A DNA stretch of 64,000 bases from Bacteriovoracaceae bacterium UBA6144 (GTDB taxonomy: Bacteria > Bdellovibrionota > Bacteriovoracia > Bacteriovoracales > Bacteriovoracaceae). The notes under the pieces were generated by a model. That model was given only the letters and a program-made list of their open reading frames with translations. It had not been told where the DNA came from and searched no databases. Both the position numbers and the translations under genes were made by a program. Below, piece by piece: positions 18,859 through 28,810 of this stretch (position 1 is its first letter; every line of letters begins with the position of its first letter). The stretch lies in assembly GCA_002435705.1 (NCBI GenBank), contig DIVA01000052.1, positions 1 to 64,000 on the forward strand. The letters are read 5' to 3'.

Positions 18859-20001
18859 ATGAACGCTTTTTATCAGTATTTTCTGGGTTATGTTTTTAGG
18901 GCCCGCACGCGCCAAGGACTTTTGTTCTTGGCGGTGTCTGGTCTCTTTCTATCCTCACTTTCATTGATTGTGATCCAGGGGGTGATGGGGGGGCTACAGA
19001 AAGGATTGATCGCGCGCTCAAAAAATATCTCCGGGGTAGGAGTCATCCGCTTTGATGAGGGAGAGAGAGAAAAATTTGAGGCGTTTCAAGCTCAAGGATG
19101 GAAATTTACCAGAGAAGTTGAAATGGAAATTCTGGCCCGTGCTGGCGGTCATGTCGCTCCAGTTGTGATCCATGGGATAGACTTCAATTCCTATCGGCCG
19201 GAATTTTTAAAAGATAAAGATTTCTCAGGTCTTATTCTTGGTGTGGATTTAGCGCAAAAACTTAAGACCAGTTTTTTTCATAATATAAAATTAATTGCTC
19301 CTAGTTCTACCGCTGGTCTGGCCGGTGAGGTTCCCCGCCAGCTCTCGAGCGAAGTCTCAGACTACTTGCTCTCAGAGGTGCAAGAGATTGATCAACTCCA
19401 TGCTTGGGTACGAATAGGGTTTGTGCAAAATCTTCTGCGCGTTCGTGAGGCCAATCGCTGGCGCTTTTATGATGCTGAGGATTTCAAAGAGGCGCAGAGC
19501 AAGCTCTCCGATCAGGAGTTTGTCACTTGGGAAGATGAGCATAAAACACTCATGTGGGCCCTGGGACTTGAGACTAAAGTCATGCTCATGCTCTTTATCT
19601 CCATGTCTCTGCTGGTTGCGGTCTCCATCACCACAGCACTCTTTCTCTTTTTTACAAAAATTCGTCAGGATCTCGCGAGCTTTTGGCTGCTGGGTTATTC
19701 ACTTAAAAAGATCAATCGCCTACTTTTGACTTTTATTCTCCAGCTCTCTGGAGTGGCCTGCTTGGCAGGTCTGGGATTAGGGATTGGGTTACTTTTCTTA
19801 CTTGAGAAGAAAGGTCATGTGATTATGCCAGATATCTTTGTGGAACGAACTTTTCCCATTCATATCAGTTTAGCGACATTGTTAAGTTCTTTTTGCATTC
19901 CCTATTTTATTGCAATTGTGTTTAGTTTTTTCTCATTTCAGTCATTTAGAAAAGACAATCCCAGCTTCATTCAGCTGGTGCGTGGAGCGTCTGAAAATTA
20001 A
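18859..20001 (+). CDS. LolC/LolE-like FtsX-family permease
   Basis: The 380-residue membrane protein has one N-terminal transmembrane segment (about 20-42), a large periplasmic domain (about 45-230) and three C-terminal segments (about 240-265, 285-315, 330-360), the MacB/FtsX/LolC topology. VSGLFLSSLSLIVIQGVMGGLQ resembles LolC/E. It probably pairs with a LolD-like ATPase for lipoprotein release, but no ATPase gene is nearby. The ATG follows the fadJ-like stop directly without its own ribosome site, so coupling is likely. Shorter and more divergent than E. coli LolC (about 400), so another FtsX-type role is possible. Confidence 0.72.
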   Translation: MNAFYQYFLGYVFRARTRQGLLFLAVSGLFLSSLSLIVIQGVMGGLQKGLIARSKNISGVGVIRFDEGEREKFEAFQAQGWKFTREVEMEILARAGGHVAPVVIHGIDFNSYRPEFLKDKDFSGLILGVDLAQKLKTSFFHNIKLIAPSSTAGLAGEVPRQLSSEVSDYLLSEVQEIDQLHAWVRIGFVQNLLRVREANRWRFYDAEDFKEAQSKLSDQEFVTWEDEHKTLMWALGLETKVMLMLFISMSLLVAVSITTALFLFFTKIRQDLASFWLLGYSLKKINRLLLTFILQLSGVACLAGLGLGIGLLFLLEKKGHVIMPDIFVERTFPIHISLATLLSSFCIPYFIAIVFSFFSFQSFRKDNPSFIQLVRGASEN

Positions 20002-20075
20002 GAGAAAAAAGGTTCAACTTGCCGAGCTTTTGATCCGATTTACAATAGTCTTATCCCGCTCTTCAAGGAATCCAA

Positions 20076-21002
20076 ATGGCGTCAGTGTTCAGTGCTAAAA
20101 TTCACACCGATCTTCTTCATTTTGATCAAGATTTTGATCTCTTTCCCCAAAGCGAGCAGGATTCTTCGCCTCTTCATTTCATCTGGTCTGACTATGACGA
20201 GTGCTGTGATTATTTTCGCCAAAAAATAAAGTCAGACGGGGATGTGGCCAAGCTAAGAGAACAAAAACTCGCAGAGATCTCTCATCTCAAAAATATTCCG
20301 GTGTGGATTAGAAAAGATTCTAAACTCTTCACAACTCATCTTTTTGATATTTACGAGAGTCATCTGCAGCAGAAGACAATTTTTGATTATGATGCCACCG
20401 TACCGATGGACATCTCATTCATCTCTCCCTCAGGTCCTTTTAAAAAAATGGCCATCACCGATTGTTTAAACATTCAAAACTATCAGGATTTTGTTTTTCT
20501 CTCACTCCTAGATAACAAACTACCTTCTCGTGAATTCCGGCTTCGTCTCCACTCACGCTTACTCTTTGAATCAGGCGAGCAGTTTCAAAATACCATGCTC
20601 GGAAGTCTCTGCCAGGTGACGTCACAAGGCATATTACTCAAGGTCATGGCGAATGACTTTTTTTACAAAATCAAAGAGACCAATCAGTTGCGTTTATTGA
20701 TGAATACACAAATCTTTGAGACGACGAAAGAGAGCTTGACTTGGAATGAGGTAAAAAATACTGCTAAAAATTGGCCAGCTCATCCTCTCTACACTCAGAA
20801 CAAGAACGATGCTTTTTTGATCGATCCTAAAGAACTTCAATTGGCCCATCGCTTTGATTACGGCCGCACCAGCGAAGTCTATTTCTTTGTCAGTTTCAAG
20901 CACCTAAGCAACTCAAATGCACTGATGGTAAAAAAGATTGAGAAATTTCTTTTTGAAATGAAAAATTGTATTAAAAATACAATGACGAAGAAATCGGCTT
21001 AG
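20076..21002 (+). CDS. Protein of unknown function
   Basis: A 308-residue soluble protein with no signal peptide and no family that I recognise. A central stretch SREFRLRLHSRLLF ... QVTSQGILLKV vaguely resembles a PilZ domain (RxxxR followed by a small-S-x-x-G turn), but the spacing and the D/N-x-S motif are not clear. AAGGA precedes the ATG. The stop overlaps that of the convergent recombinase gene by four bases. Confidence 0.6.
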   Translation: MASVFSAKIHTDLLHFDQDFDLFPQSEQDSSPLHFIWSDYDECCDYFRQKIKSDGDVAKLREQKLAEISHLKNIPVWIRKDSKLFTTHLFDIYESHLQQKTIFDYDATVPMDISFISPSGPFKKMAITDCLNIQNYQDFVFLSLLDNKLPSREFRLRLHSRLLFESGEQFQNTMLGSLCQVTSQGILLKVMANDFFYKIKETNQLRLLMNTQIFETTKESLTWNEVKNTAKNWPAHPLYTQNKNDAFLIDPKELQLAHRFDYGRTSEVYFFVSFKHLSNSNALMVKKIEKFLFEMKNCIKNTMTKKSA

Positions 21003-22018
21003 TCGATTTTTTTAAGAAAATCCACTTCATAGGCAGCCGAGTTATTTAAATTCTTGCGACGTTTATCGTAGCGCTCTGTGGTCGTCACATTGGCATGGCC
21101 TGCAAAGATGGCCACATCACGAATCGGTGTATGTTGCGTGTCCAAGAGATGCGAGATCACCGTCGCTCGACATGAGTGAGGTGAGACTTTCTTATTTATT
21201 CCAAGTTCACGCGCGTATTTTTCAATCACTCGATACACACTTGAGCCATCGATGGGCTGTCCTCGGCGTTTGATGGGATCGAGTTGCAATAGAAAGTCAT
21301 CACCTTCAAGCTCCACTCCCTGCTCACGCAAAAAATTGTGATAACGGGTCAGCTCTTCAATGACCACAGGACTCAGAGGCACCACTCGGACTTTGTCCCC
21401 CTTACCATGGATGCGCAAGACGATGTGGCCACGCTCCTTATAAAAATCGCGACAGCGCATCTGCGTGAGCTCTGCACGCCGGAGACCCACGTGAAAAAGA
21501 AGCGTGAGAGCAAGCCTGTGCACAGAGCCCTTGAGGGTGGTAATGTCAGGGGCATTCATCATCTGCACCACTTCCGCATCATCGAAGGCCTGCGTGGGGG
21601 ATTCCGTTTGCACCTTCGGAAGTTTTACAACGTCCAAGGGATTGGAGTCGATGAGTTTGGCCGAGAGCGCCCATTTGATGAATGATCTTACGGCCACGAG
21701 TTTACGGTTAATCGTGGCTGAGGCCTTACCTTGTTTCATAAGTTCATCTCGGTAGAGTTGGAAGTGGAAACTCGCCAGATCTTTGGGGTGCTTAAGATTT
21801 TCACCGCCACTACGAAGAAAACCAAAGAATGCATCGAGGTCTCCCTGATAAGCACGACGAGTGTCAACGGATAGGAAATTACCAAGAAAATCTTTAATGA
21901 AGTCTTCGATGAGAATGCCTCGAGCGCGTGCTTCAGAAAACTTTCGTGATAACTCGGGATCAACGGCAGTTGAGAGAGATTGGTCTTGAACGATGCTTAA
22001 GGCTTTCTTTGAGGTCAT
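20999..22018 (-). CDS. Xer-type tyrosine recombinase
   Basis: Site-specific recombinase of 339 residues. The N-terminal core-binding domain (about 35-130) precedes a catalytic domain with the full set of residues: Arg180 (GLRRAEL), Lys206 (GKGDKVR), His281 and Arg284 (PHSCRAT), His308 (AGHANV) and nucleophile Tyr317 (TTERYDK). Length and motifs fit XerC/XerD, probably for chromosome-dimer resolution; which of the two is not decidable here. It lies 50 bases downstream of tex on the same strand. Confidence 0.88.
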   Translation of the reverse strand: MTSKKALSIVQDQSLSTAVDPELSRKFSEARARGILIEDFIKDFLGNFLSVDTRRAYQGDLDAFFGFLRSGGENLKHPKDLASFHFQLYRDELMKQGKASATINRKLVAVRSFIKWALSAKLIDSNPLDVVKLPKVQTESPTQAFDDAEVVQMMNAPDITTLKGSVHRLALTLLFHVGLRRAELTQMRCRDFYKERGHIVLRIHGKGDKVRVVPLSPVVIEELTRYHNFLREQGVELEGDDFLLQLDPIKRRGQPIDGSSVYRVIEKYARELGINKKVSPHSCRATVISHLLDTQHTPIRDVAIFAGHANVTTTERYDKRRKNLNNSAAYEVDFLKKID

Positions 22019-22068
22019 GACTCTATTATCAGCGAGTTCATGACCTCAAGCTAGCTGGGAAAGCTTGC

Positions 22069-24378
22069 CTATTTGAGTTTTAGACCAGAGAGTCCCGCAA
22101 AGGCATTGTTCTTAAATGCTGGTTGGGCGGGCATTTGAGGCTGTCGATGACCACCTTTTGGTGCTCCCGTGGAGATAGGGGCATCGCTGGCGCTTGAGTC
22201 CGTTTTACACGACAAAGAGACTCGTTTTCTCTCGTTATCAATGCCGATCACTTTGACCTTCAATTCCATTCCCACTTTCAGTTTATCCGTAGGATTTTCC
22301 ACGAAGGTATCTGAGATCTGGGAGATGTGGAGCAGGCCATTTTCTTTGATCCCAATATCCACAAAGGCCCCAAAGAGAGTGATGTTAGTGACCTGACCCT
22401 GATACCATTGACCAATTTTCAAATCACCCATGTCTTTTAGGCCCTGAGTGAATTCGATGGATTTAAAGACAGTGCGCGGATCTTGTGTGGGAGCCTTTAA
22501 GCTCTTCACAATATCTGTGTGAGTCATCTCACCAATCTCAGCTTTAAGTGCCTTATCGTTTTCCAGTTTATTTTTGAGATCTTGATCGTTGACCAAATCT
22601 TGCAGGGCCTTGCCCTGAGTTTTACACCAATTTTCAAGCAGAGGGTAGCGCTCGGGGTGAATGAAGGTTGAGTCGAGAGGATTTTCTGAGTGATAGAGAC
22701 GCAGAAAGCCTGCACACTGTTCAAAAACTTTTTGGGAAAAGCGCGGAACTTTTAAAAGATCTTGGCGCGATTTAAACGCCCCTTTCTCCTCACGGTGTTT
22801 GACGATATTTTTTGCTACCGTCGGACCTATGCCAGAGACGTAGGCTAAGAGTGGAGCAGAAGCGGTATTGAGGTCCACACCCACAAAGTTCACACACGAC
22901 TCGACCACTGCCTCGAGAGAGTTTTTAAGTTGGATCTGGTTCACGTCATGCTGGTACTGACCCACACCGATCGACTTCGGGTCTAGCTTTACTAATTCAG
23001 CCAGTGGGTCTTGAAAGCGGCGAGCAATCGAGATCGCTCCACGCACGGTAACGTCTTTATCCGGAAACTCTTCGCGAGCGATGTCACTGGCCGAATAGAT
23101 CGAGGCACCGGACTCAGAGATCAGCGTTGCCTTCGCCGTGCCGTCTTTGACTTGCTTCACGTTTGTCTCGAGAAACTCTAGCGTCTCACGCCCAAAGGTT
23201 CCGTTACCCACACAGATGTGCTCAATTTTGAAAGCCTCAATCATCTTGGTGATAATTTCAGCGGAGCCTTTCACATCGTTGCGCGGTTGGAAGGGATAGA
23301 TCACATGATCTCCTACGAACTTCCCGGTGCTGTCGATGATCACCACCTTACAGCCTGTGCGCACACCAGGGTCAATACCCAAGACCGCCTTAGAGCCCAA
23401 ATACGGCTGAAGCAGCAGGTCCTTGAGGTTGACGCCGAAGATGTTGATGGCAGCCGTGTCGGCGGCTTTCTTGAGATCATTTTTTAGTTCTAGATCCAGC
23501 GAGGGAAGGATCGCTTGGTCATAAGCTTTTTTGGCACAGACCTTTAAGTGTTCATAGGCCCCAAGTTTTGATCCCGTTTTAAAAAAGTGTGACTCGATCA
23601 TCTGATAAGCAATCTCCGGGACGATGGTGATATCCACTTTGAGGATCTTATTCATCATACCGCGACGAAGAGCGAGGTAGCGGTGACTGGCCTTGGCCTC
23701 TTTAATTTTTGAGACAGGCTCAGAGAATTCAAAGAAGTCTTGGTACTTGGTATAGTCTTCGATCTTCTCGGCGTCTTTTCTTTTTGAACTTATAATGAGT
23801 CCCGTGCTCCAGAATTCTTGGCGGATTCTCTCTTTTAAAGTGAGCTCATGAGAGAACTGCTCAATCAAGATATCCGATGCTCCGGCAAGGGCTTCGTTGA
23901 TGTCTTTAAGTTTCCCTTCAGACTTTTTAACGATCTCTTCCAGCTGAGCCTTATAGCTTGAAAGATCTGCGGAGCTTGTGAGAAGCGCCTGAGCTATCGG
24001 CTCCAGGCCGAATTCTTTAGCAATCATCGCCTTGGTTTTTTTCTTCGACTTGTAAGGAGAGTAGATGTCTTCGAGTTGGTTGAGGGTCGTGGCGGCTTTG
24101 ATTTGTTTTTGTAAATCAGGAGTCATGGCTTCCATCTTGGTGATGGCATCCACAATAAAGACACGTCTTTTTTCAATTTCAATATGCTCTTCGTAAGACT
24201 CTTGGATGGCACGGATCTGCACTTCATCTAAACCACCAGTGGCTTCTTTACGGTAGCGGGCAATAAAGGGGACGGTACACGATTCACTGAAAATCAGCTG
24301 GGCCACGGCTAAAACTTTCTGCGCGGGAAGCTGTAATTTCTGAGTGGTGTAGACAATAGCGCTATGATCAAGTGACAT
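22069..24378 (-). CDS. tex: Tex family RNA-binding transcription accessory protein
   Basis: The 769-residue protein has the Tex layout: N-terminal helical domain, YqgF-like RNase H-fold (LGIDPGVRTGCKV at about 330), helix-hairpin-helix repeats (YVSGIGPTVAKNIV), and a C-terminal S1 domain (about 640-715: GQVTNITLFGAFVDIG, GLLHISQIS). A Gly/Gln/Pro-rich tail follows. ATG 24378 is chosen because AAGGAGAG lies just upstream; an upstream in-frame start at 24435 has no such site. Tex proteins bind RNA and affect gene expression broadly. Confidence 0.95.
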   Translation of the reverse strand: MSLDHSAIVYTTQKLQLPAQKVLAVAQLIFSESCTVPFIARYRKEATGGLDEVQIRAIQESYEEHIEIEKRRVFIVDAITKMEAMTPDLQKQIKAATTLNQLEDIYSPYKSKKKTKAMIAKEFGLEPIAQALLTSSADLSSYKAQLEEIVKKSEGKLKDINEALAGASDILIEQFSHELTLKERIRQEFWSTGLIISSKRKDAEKIEDYTKYQDFFEFSEPVSKIKEAKASHRYLALRRGMMNKILKVDITIVPEIAYQMIESHFFKTGSKLGAYEHLKVCAKKAYDQAILPSLDLELKNDLKKAADTAAINIFGVNLKDLLLQPYLGSKAVLGIDPGVRTGCKVVIIDSTGKFVGDHVIYPFQPRNDVKGSAEIITKMIEAFKIEHICVGNGTFGRETLEFLETNVKQVKDGTAKATLISESGASIYSASDIAREEFPDKDVTVRGAISIARRFQDPLAELVKLDPKSIGVGQYQHDVNQIQLKNSLEAVVESCVNFVGVDLNTASAPLLAYVSGIGPTVAKNIVKHREEKGAFKSRQDLLKVPRFSQKVFEQCAGFLRLYHSENPLDSTFIHPERYPLLENWCKTQGKALQDLVNDQDLKNKLENDKALKAEIGEMTHTDIVKSLKAPTQDPRTVFKSIEFTQGLKDMGDLKIGQWYQGQVTNITLFGAFVDIGIKENGLLHISQISDTFVENPTDKLKVGMELKVKVIGIDNERKRVSLSCKTDSSASDAPISTGAPKGGHRQPQMPAQPAFKNNAFAGLSGLKLK

Positions 24379-24491
24379 ATTTCTCTCCTTAAAATACGAA
24401 AAAAAAGCATACTGATCCCCCCGTGCCAATGGCAAGCGGATATGAGAGAATGTCAGAGTAAAGAGTCCCGAATTAAATAAGTGAGATTTAA

Positions 24492-25469
24492 ATGTCCCAG
24501 AGAGTGGCGGTTATAGGAGCAGGGGTTGCAGCCACCAGTGTCATTCACTGGCTAAAAATCTTGCGTCCGCTTGACAAAATTGTGCAATTTTCCTCTGAAA
24601 ACCTGGCCCCTGCGGCATCACTGAGATCCACCGCCGTAGCGGCCCTGAGAGGAACTCAAAGGGGAATCTCTGCTTTAGGGGATGAATTGTGTGAGCACTG
24701 GGAATTTAGTGATCAGTTCTATGCAGAATCGAGGCTCCCGGGGGTGGTCGCAGGAGAGCTTGAAACTTGGATCAATGATGAGAAAGAAATGCGACGATTT
24801 TCTCATTTGCCAGAGGCTCGTGAGAGTTTTCTTGGCCCCAAACAAAGGCCAGTCAAAATTGTGCGTGAAAAATGCTGGTTAATTGATCCCGAAGTTTTTT
24901 TATCATCATTTGATGAAAGTCATGAACACTACAGGGCGCTCGTCACCGAACTACGACCTTTTGCCAAGGGCTGGTTAGTTAAAACGCAGACAGGTGAGAG
25001 TGAGTTTGAAAAAGTTATTCTTTGCACGGGGGCGTGGCAGAGGTGGATGAAAAGAGTGGTCCCCTCGAGTGAACTTGATACGATAAAGCCCAGTCAAGGC
25101 AGCTATTTTGAATGGTCTCAGCAACATACCTCTGATCACAGCTTTGCTCTCAGCTTTCATGGTCTCAATTTGCATTACCGCCATGATATCAAGACGCTTC
25201 AGTTGGGAGCGACAACGATTAAAAATAGCGATTTACTATCCCCTTCGCTGACTCATCTTGAGGCGATAAAGAAACTCTTTCTATCTCAAGTGGAGCTTGA
25301 ACTTGATTTTTCTAAGGCACGTATTCACACTGGCATCCGCTCGATTCTTCAAACGCGCAGGCCCTTCGCCGGTCAACTTGATCAGGGTCTCTGTGCCATG
25401 AATGGGCTCTATAAGAATGGCTGGATTTCAGCCTGGCCTCTAGCTAAAAAGCTTTGCTCCACGCTTTAA
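24492..25469 (+). CDS. FAD-dependent oxidoreductase (DAO/glycine-oxidase superfamily)
   Basis: The 325-residue protein begins with a dinucleotide fold RVAVIGAGVAATS (GxGxxA) and has VILCTGAWQRWM in the middle and NGLYKNGWISAWPLA at the end, the typical DAO pattern where the second FAD-binding Gly-rich loop is found. Similar enzymes include ThiO-like and MnmC-C-like oxidases; the substrate cannot be told. No signal peptide. Its 3' end overlaps the convergent pyroglutamyl-peptidase-like gene by 26 bases. Confidence 0.75.
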   Translation: MSQRVAVIGAGVAATSVIHWLKILRPLDKIVQFSSENLAPAASLRSTAVAALRGTQRGISALGDELCEHWEFSDQFYAESRLPGVVAGELETWINDEKEMRRFSHLPEARESFLGPKQRPVKIVREKCWLIDPEVFLSSFDESHEHYRALVTELRPFAKGWLVKTQTGESEFEKVILCTGAWQRWMKRVVPSSELDTIKPSQGSYFEWSQQHTSDHSFALSFHGLNLHYRHDIKTLQLGATTIKNSDLLSPSLTHLEAIKKLFLSQVELELDFSKARIHTGIRSILQTRRPFAGQLDQGLCAMNGLYKNGWISAWPLAKKLCSTL

Positions 25470-26229
25470 TCAATTCCCTCTCACAACTCATGACTGATTC
25501 ACGCTCAAGACTTTTCACTTCCAAACGACTGGTGGAGAGACGGGCGTCGTTTTGAAAATCAGGCCAATTGATGTTGGATTCTCTGTTTGCTTTTAATTGC
25601 AGGCCAATCATCTTTGTGACAAGGCTGATGGATTGAGAAAGTAGCTCTGGCGTTTTCTTCAGGCAACTTTCAGAGGGTACATGGATAAAGCCAAACATCT
25701 GTGCGGGATTTTTTAAGCTATATTTATAGGCGAGGTCGTTGCAGACAAAGGTGTCTGGATTAGTGGAGACCATCGTGATCTTTTTTTCCTGCGCATCCAT
25801 CCCACACCACATTGCTTGGTAATTAAGGCGTAAGCCTAATTCTTTTGGACCGCGTGGATCAATTAATTGCCGACGCCGTGAGACTCCATCATTATCAGGG
25901 CCTTTGTCGTGGTTACGATTGAAGGTTCTGGTTTCCCATTTCACATTACATAATCCCGCACCAAGTGAGATGACCAGATCACTCTCACCAAATTCATCCA
26001 GGCACTTTTCCAGTGCTGGCAGTGAGCGCTGGTAGCTGGTGGGTAGCAGGCAAGCGGCGGAGTCGATGCCTTGCGCTTTTAAATTTTTTACTACGGCTTG
26101 AGCGATCTCCCATGAGGGATTAGTGGTGGCACGACCAAAAGGATCAAAGCCACTCACAAGTACCCGAGGAGCTGCGAGAGCACTGTAAGAGAAGAGCAGA
26201 AATGTTGCGATGCGCGAGAGTTTTGCCAT
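25444..26229 (-). CDS. Exported pyroglutamyl-peptidase I-like (C15) protein
   Basis: C15 peptidases remove N-terminal pyroglutamate. The 261-residue protein has VLVSGFDPFGRATTNPSWE (conserved GFxPFGxxxxNPS), a region ISLGAGLCNVKWETRTFNRN corresponding to the active-site Glu loop, the Cys block NPDTFVCNDLAYKYS and GFIHVPSE with the catalytic His. An N-terminal signal peptide (about 1-19, cut after ALA) is unusual, since classical Pcp is cytoplasmic. AAGGA lies ten bases upstream. Export suggests a role on extracellular or periplasmic peptides. Confidence 0.8.
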   Translation of the reverse strand: MAKLSRIATFLLFSYSALAAPRVLVSGFDPFGRATTNPSWEIAQAVVKNLKAQGIDSAACLLPTSYQRSLPALEKCLDEFGESDLVISLGAGLCNVKWETRTFNRNHDKGPDNDGVSRRRQLIDPRGPKELGLRLNYQAMWCGMDAQEKKITMVSTNPDTFVCNDLAYKYSLKNPAQMFGFIHVPSESCLKKTPELLSQSISLVTKMIGLQLKANRESNINWPDFQNDARLSTSRLEVKSLERESVMSCERELIKAWSKAF

Positions 26230-26365
26230 GCGGCATTTATCCTTAAGTCGTCAGAATCTGACTACTCCTTAGGTAAATTTTACCACGCCTATATTTGATT
26301 TCAGCTCATGTCAAAATGTAAGAAACCACTTGCTGAGTCCTTTTTGGGCTCAAAGGATGACCAGT

Positions 26366-27565
26366 ATGTTAAAAAGCCTTTTAACACTCTCTCTGTTGGC
26401 GCTGGCGGCCCATGCTCAGTCGCAAACGCAAACTCCCATCCTGCACACTGGTGAATTACTCTACAAAATACGACCTGAGCGTCTCAGTGATGTGTCAGTG
26501 CTCAATTCTTTTGGGATCACCCCGTCTCGCACTTCTTCTTGGCTGCCGGTTCAGCTCTTAAGACCTGCTCTAGGAGTGGATCTTTTTAAACTGAGAGATT
26601 CGATGTTGAAGTCTCAGGCCTTTGAGTACGTGGTGTTTAACACGGTTGAAACTGAGCCCGAAGAGGATGAGGCCTCGAGTGTTGATCTGAATAATCAATG
26701 GCACCACGATGCCATTCAAAGTGCCGAGTCTTGGGATTATAATGCGGGTTCAGGTGATGTCGTCGTGGCCGTTTGCGATTCTGGGATTCAGGCCGATCAT
26801 GAAGACTTGATGGGACGAGTTCTCCCAGGTTGGAATCTTGTCGGCAATAATAACGAAAACACCACGTCCACTAATCACGGGACACACGTCGCGGGCCTCA
26901 TTGGAGCAACTCTTAATGAAGTCGGTGTGGCAGGTGTCGCCCCCAATATTAAACTTCTTCCCTTACGAATTTCAGATACGAATGGCTCAACCACCATGAA
27001 ACGCATCACTGATTGTATTATGCTCGCAGCTGATCGTGGGGCGAAGGTCGTCAATGTGAGCTTCACAGGAGTGGAGTCAGCGGCTGTGGCTGCAGCAGGA
27101 AAGTATGCCAATGAGAAAGGAACCCTCGTCGTGTATTCTGCTGGCAACCATGGAAAACTAAGAAGTGAATCAAGTTATCCAAGGTCTCCGCATGTCGTGG
27201 CCGTTGGTGGAACGAATAGAACTGATAAGCGTTGGACGTGGAGAAAGTTTCTTCGCAGCGGAGGCTCGAACTATGGTCCTTTCGTTGATATCTCTGCGCC
27301 AGGGCTCGATCTCACTTCAACAGCTGTCTACAATGTCACGAATCCTCAAGCCGTAAAATACAGAACAGGTAGTGGTACCTCTTACTCTGCTCCCATTGTC
27401 TCAGGCGTGGCCGCACTGATTTACTCAGTGAACCCACGATTTACTCCCCAAGATGTCGAGAACATTCTTTTGGAGTCTGCTGATAAGATAGGTGTGTCGG
27501 GACTAGGTGCAGGCCGTGTGAATGCTCTTAAAGCTGTGCGCCTGGCTATCCAGCGCGCACAGTAG
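26366..27565 (+). CDS. Exported subtilisin-like serine protease (S8)
   Basis: From ATG 26366 (AAAGGA eight bases upstream) the protein has 399 residues; in-frame ATGs at 26330 and 26357 are less well placed. Signal peptide to about residue 18, inhibitor-like propeptide (about 25-95), then the catalytic domain with Asp138 (VCDSGIQ), His171 (NHGTHVAG), oxyanion Asn261 (YSAGNHG) and Ser339 (GTSYSAP). It is a complete protease of the subtilase family, likely secreted or periplasmic. It converges on the transglutaminase-like gene with only six bases between stops. Confidence 0.93.
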   Translation: MLKSLLTLSLLALAAHAQSQTQTPILHTGELLYKIRPERLSDVSVLNSFGITPSRTSSWLPVQLLRPALGVDLFKLRDSMLKSQAFEYVVFNTVETEPEEDEASSVDLNNQWHHDAIQSAESWDYNAGSGDVVVAVCDSGIQADHEDLMGRVLPGWNLVGNNNENTTSTNHGTHVAGLIGATLNEVGVAGVAPNIKLLPLRISDTNGSTTMKRITDCIMLAADRGAKVVNVSFTGVESAAVAAAGKYANEKGTLVVYSAGNHGKLRSESSYPRSPHVVAVGGTNRTDKRWTWRKFLRSGGSNYGPFVDISAPGLDLTSTAVYNVTNPQAVKYRTGSGTSYSAPIVSGVAALIYSVNPRFTPQDVENILLESADKIGVSGLGAGRVNALKAVRLAIQRAQ

Positions 27566-27571
27566 AGCTCA

Positions 27572-28807
27572 CTATTTTGAGAGTTCGAAAAGTTTATTGA
27601 TGATGGCGGCCAGGGGTTGTGCGTTCTTAGAAGCCTCAATCCCTCTTGCTGCAAGTGTCGGGTCTACCGGCAAAGTGGGATCAAAACTAAACTGTCCACG
27701 CCTCTCAAGGCTTGAAACCGGAAGGCTTGTTTTTTGTGGGGCCCACATAAAATCAGGTCTCGCTTTGCTGATCCACTCTCCACCTATCACTTGTCCGCGA
27801 TGGTCGATCTCTAGGTCATAACTCCATTCTTTTTCTAAAATCTTATCAAATTCTGCGGAGTCAAAACTATTGGTGCCGCCGTCACGCATATCCATGAATT
27901 TTACTTTGGCTTTTACGGCCACGATCCAGCGAGTGCCTTCTGCTCTTTTGTTTGCTCTTAGATCCCTTTCATTTCCAACCAGTTCAACTCGAGCGCTCTT
28001 CCAATCGCTAGCTGCAGCCCCTGTAAGAGGGTTCGAGTAGCTCAAGCTGTATTCTTGCACGGGATAGTTCCATACTTCTTTACCAGGAGAGATATCGAGG
28101 ATGAAACTTGACCCCTCAACTCCCACAGAATTGATGAGTGCCAAATGAAGGGCAGCTGGATTCAATCCTCCACACGCGCCAGTTAACCAACCAGTCGTTC
28201 CATTACAGCGTTTACCAAGGAAAGTGACTCGCTTTTCTCCTTTAGCATGGAGCTGAGAGCCCAGCGCCTTAATGTCTTCAGGAAAAAATGTGATGGGAAG
28301 ACCGTTCACAGAGAGTAAGGTGACTGATTTGGTGGGGCGATTCCAGGTCATGCTCGCCGCTGCCCAACCATCACAGATGCCTCGCCACGTGGGCACAGAG
28401 CCACTCAGGGATCTGTTATCTGCTCCATTCTTCCATTGGGTTTCAGTAAAGGTGCCGAGTGAGTCACCAAGGAGGAGGTCATACTTTTCAGCAGGAGATA
28501 AATCATTAGGATTAACTCTGGCCGTTCTCAAATTGACGTACTCTTCAAATTTATAGGTTTTATTCATCACCGCCCTAAAGCTCGGGTCACGGTAGCGAGA
28601 GCCAAGCGAGCCCTGATAAAAGGGCCAGTAGGATCCAGACCAAAGAGATTTTTTGGTTAGTTTAAAATTCAATCCTTGGGCCTGAATTTGGTCCAGTCCA
28701 GTGACAGGTCTGGAGCTAAGCAAGAGAGTGTAGTCCTCATGCTTAGGGATTTCTCCTGCATGCAGAGCCGTGGAGAGGAGAAGAAGTGAGGGTAGGATCT
28801 TTTTCAT
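27572..28807 (-). CDS. Exported transglutaminase-elicitor-like protein (paralogue B)
   Basis: The 411-residue protein has a signal peptide (cut near ALHAG, residue 17) and is paralogous to the gene upstream. Shared blocks: WRGICDGWAAAS with Cys145, FFPEDIKALGSQL, a KRCNG, and CGGLNPAALHLALINSVG with His221, then ILDIS with Asp238 and VWNYPV. The Cys-His-Asp order and the GIC-x-GWA motif resemble the transglutaminase elicitor family known from Phytophthora GP42 and some bacteria. If correct, it would make or rearrange glutaminyl-lysine bonds outside the cytoplasm. The family call is from memory of motifs; the pairing with its paralogue is directly visible. AGGAG precedes the ATG; it begins three bases after the paralogue stops. 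Confidence 0.6.
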   Translation of the reverse strand: MKKILPSLLLLSTALHAGEIPKHEDYTLLLSSRPVTGLDQIQAQGLNFKLTKKSLWSGSYWPFYQGSLGSRYRDPSFRAVMNKTYKFEEYVNLRTARVNPNDLSPAEKYDLLLGDSLGTFTETQWKNGADNRSLSGSVPTWRGICDGWAAASMTWNRPTKSVTLLSVNGLPITFFPEDIKALGSQLHAKGEKRVTFLGKRCNGTTGWLTGACGGLNPAALHLALINSVGVEGSSFILDISPGKEVWNYPVQEYSLSYSNPLTGAAASDWKSARVELVGNERDLRANKRAEGTRWIVAVKAKVKFMDMRDGGTNSFDSAEFDKILEKEWSYDLEIDHRGQVIGGEWISKARPDFMWAPQKTSLPVSSLERRGQFSFDPTLPVDPTLAARGIEASKNAQPLAAIINKLFELSK

Positions 28808-28810
28808 GGC

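Noticed and set aside
20076..21002. PilZ domain in the unknown protein
   Set aside because: An RxxxR-like stretch is present but the second motif and spacing do not fit well enough to call.
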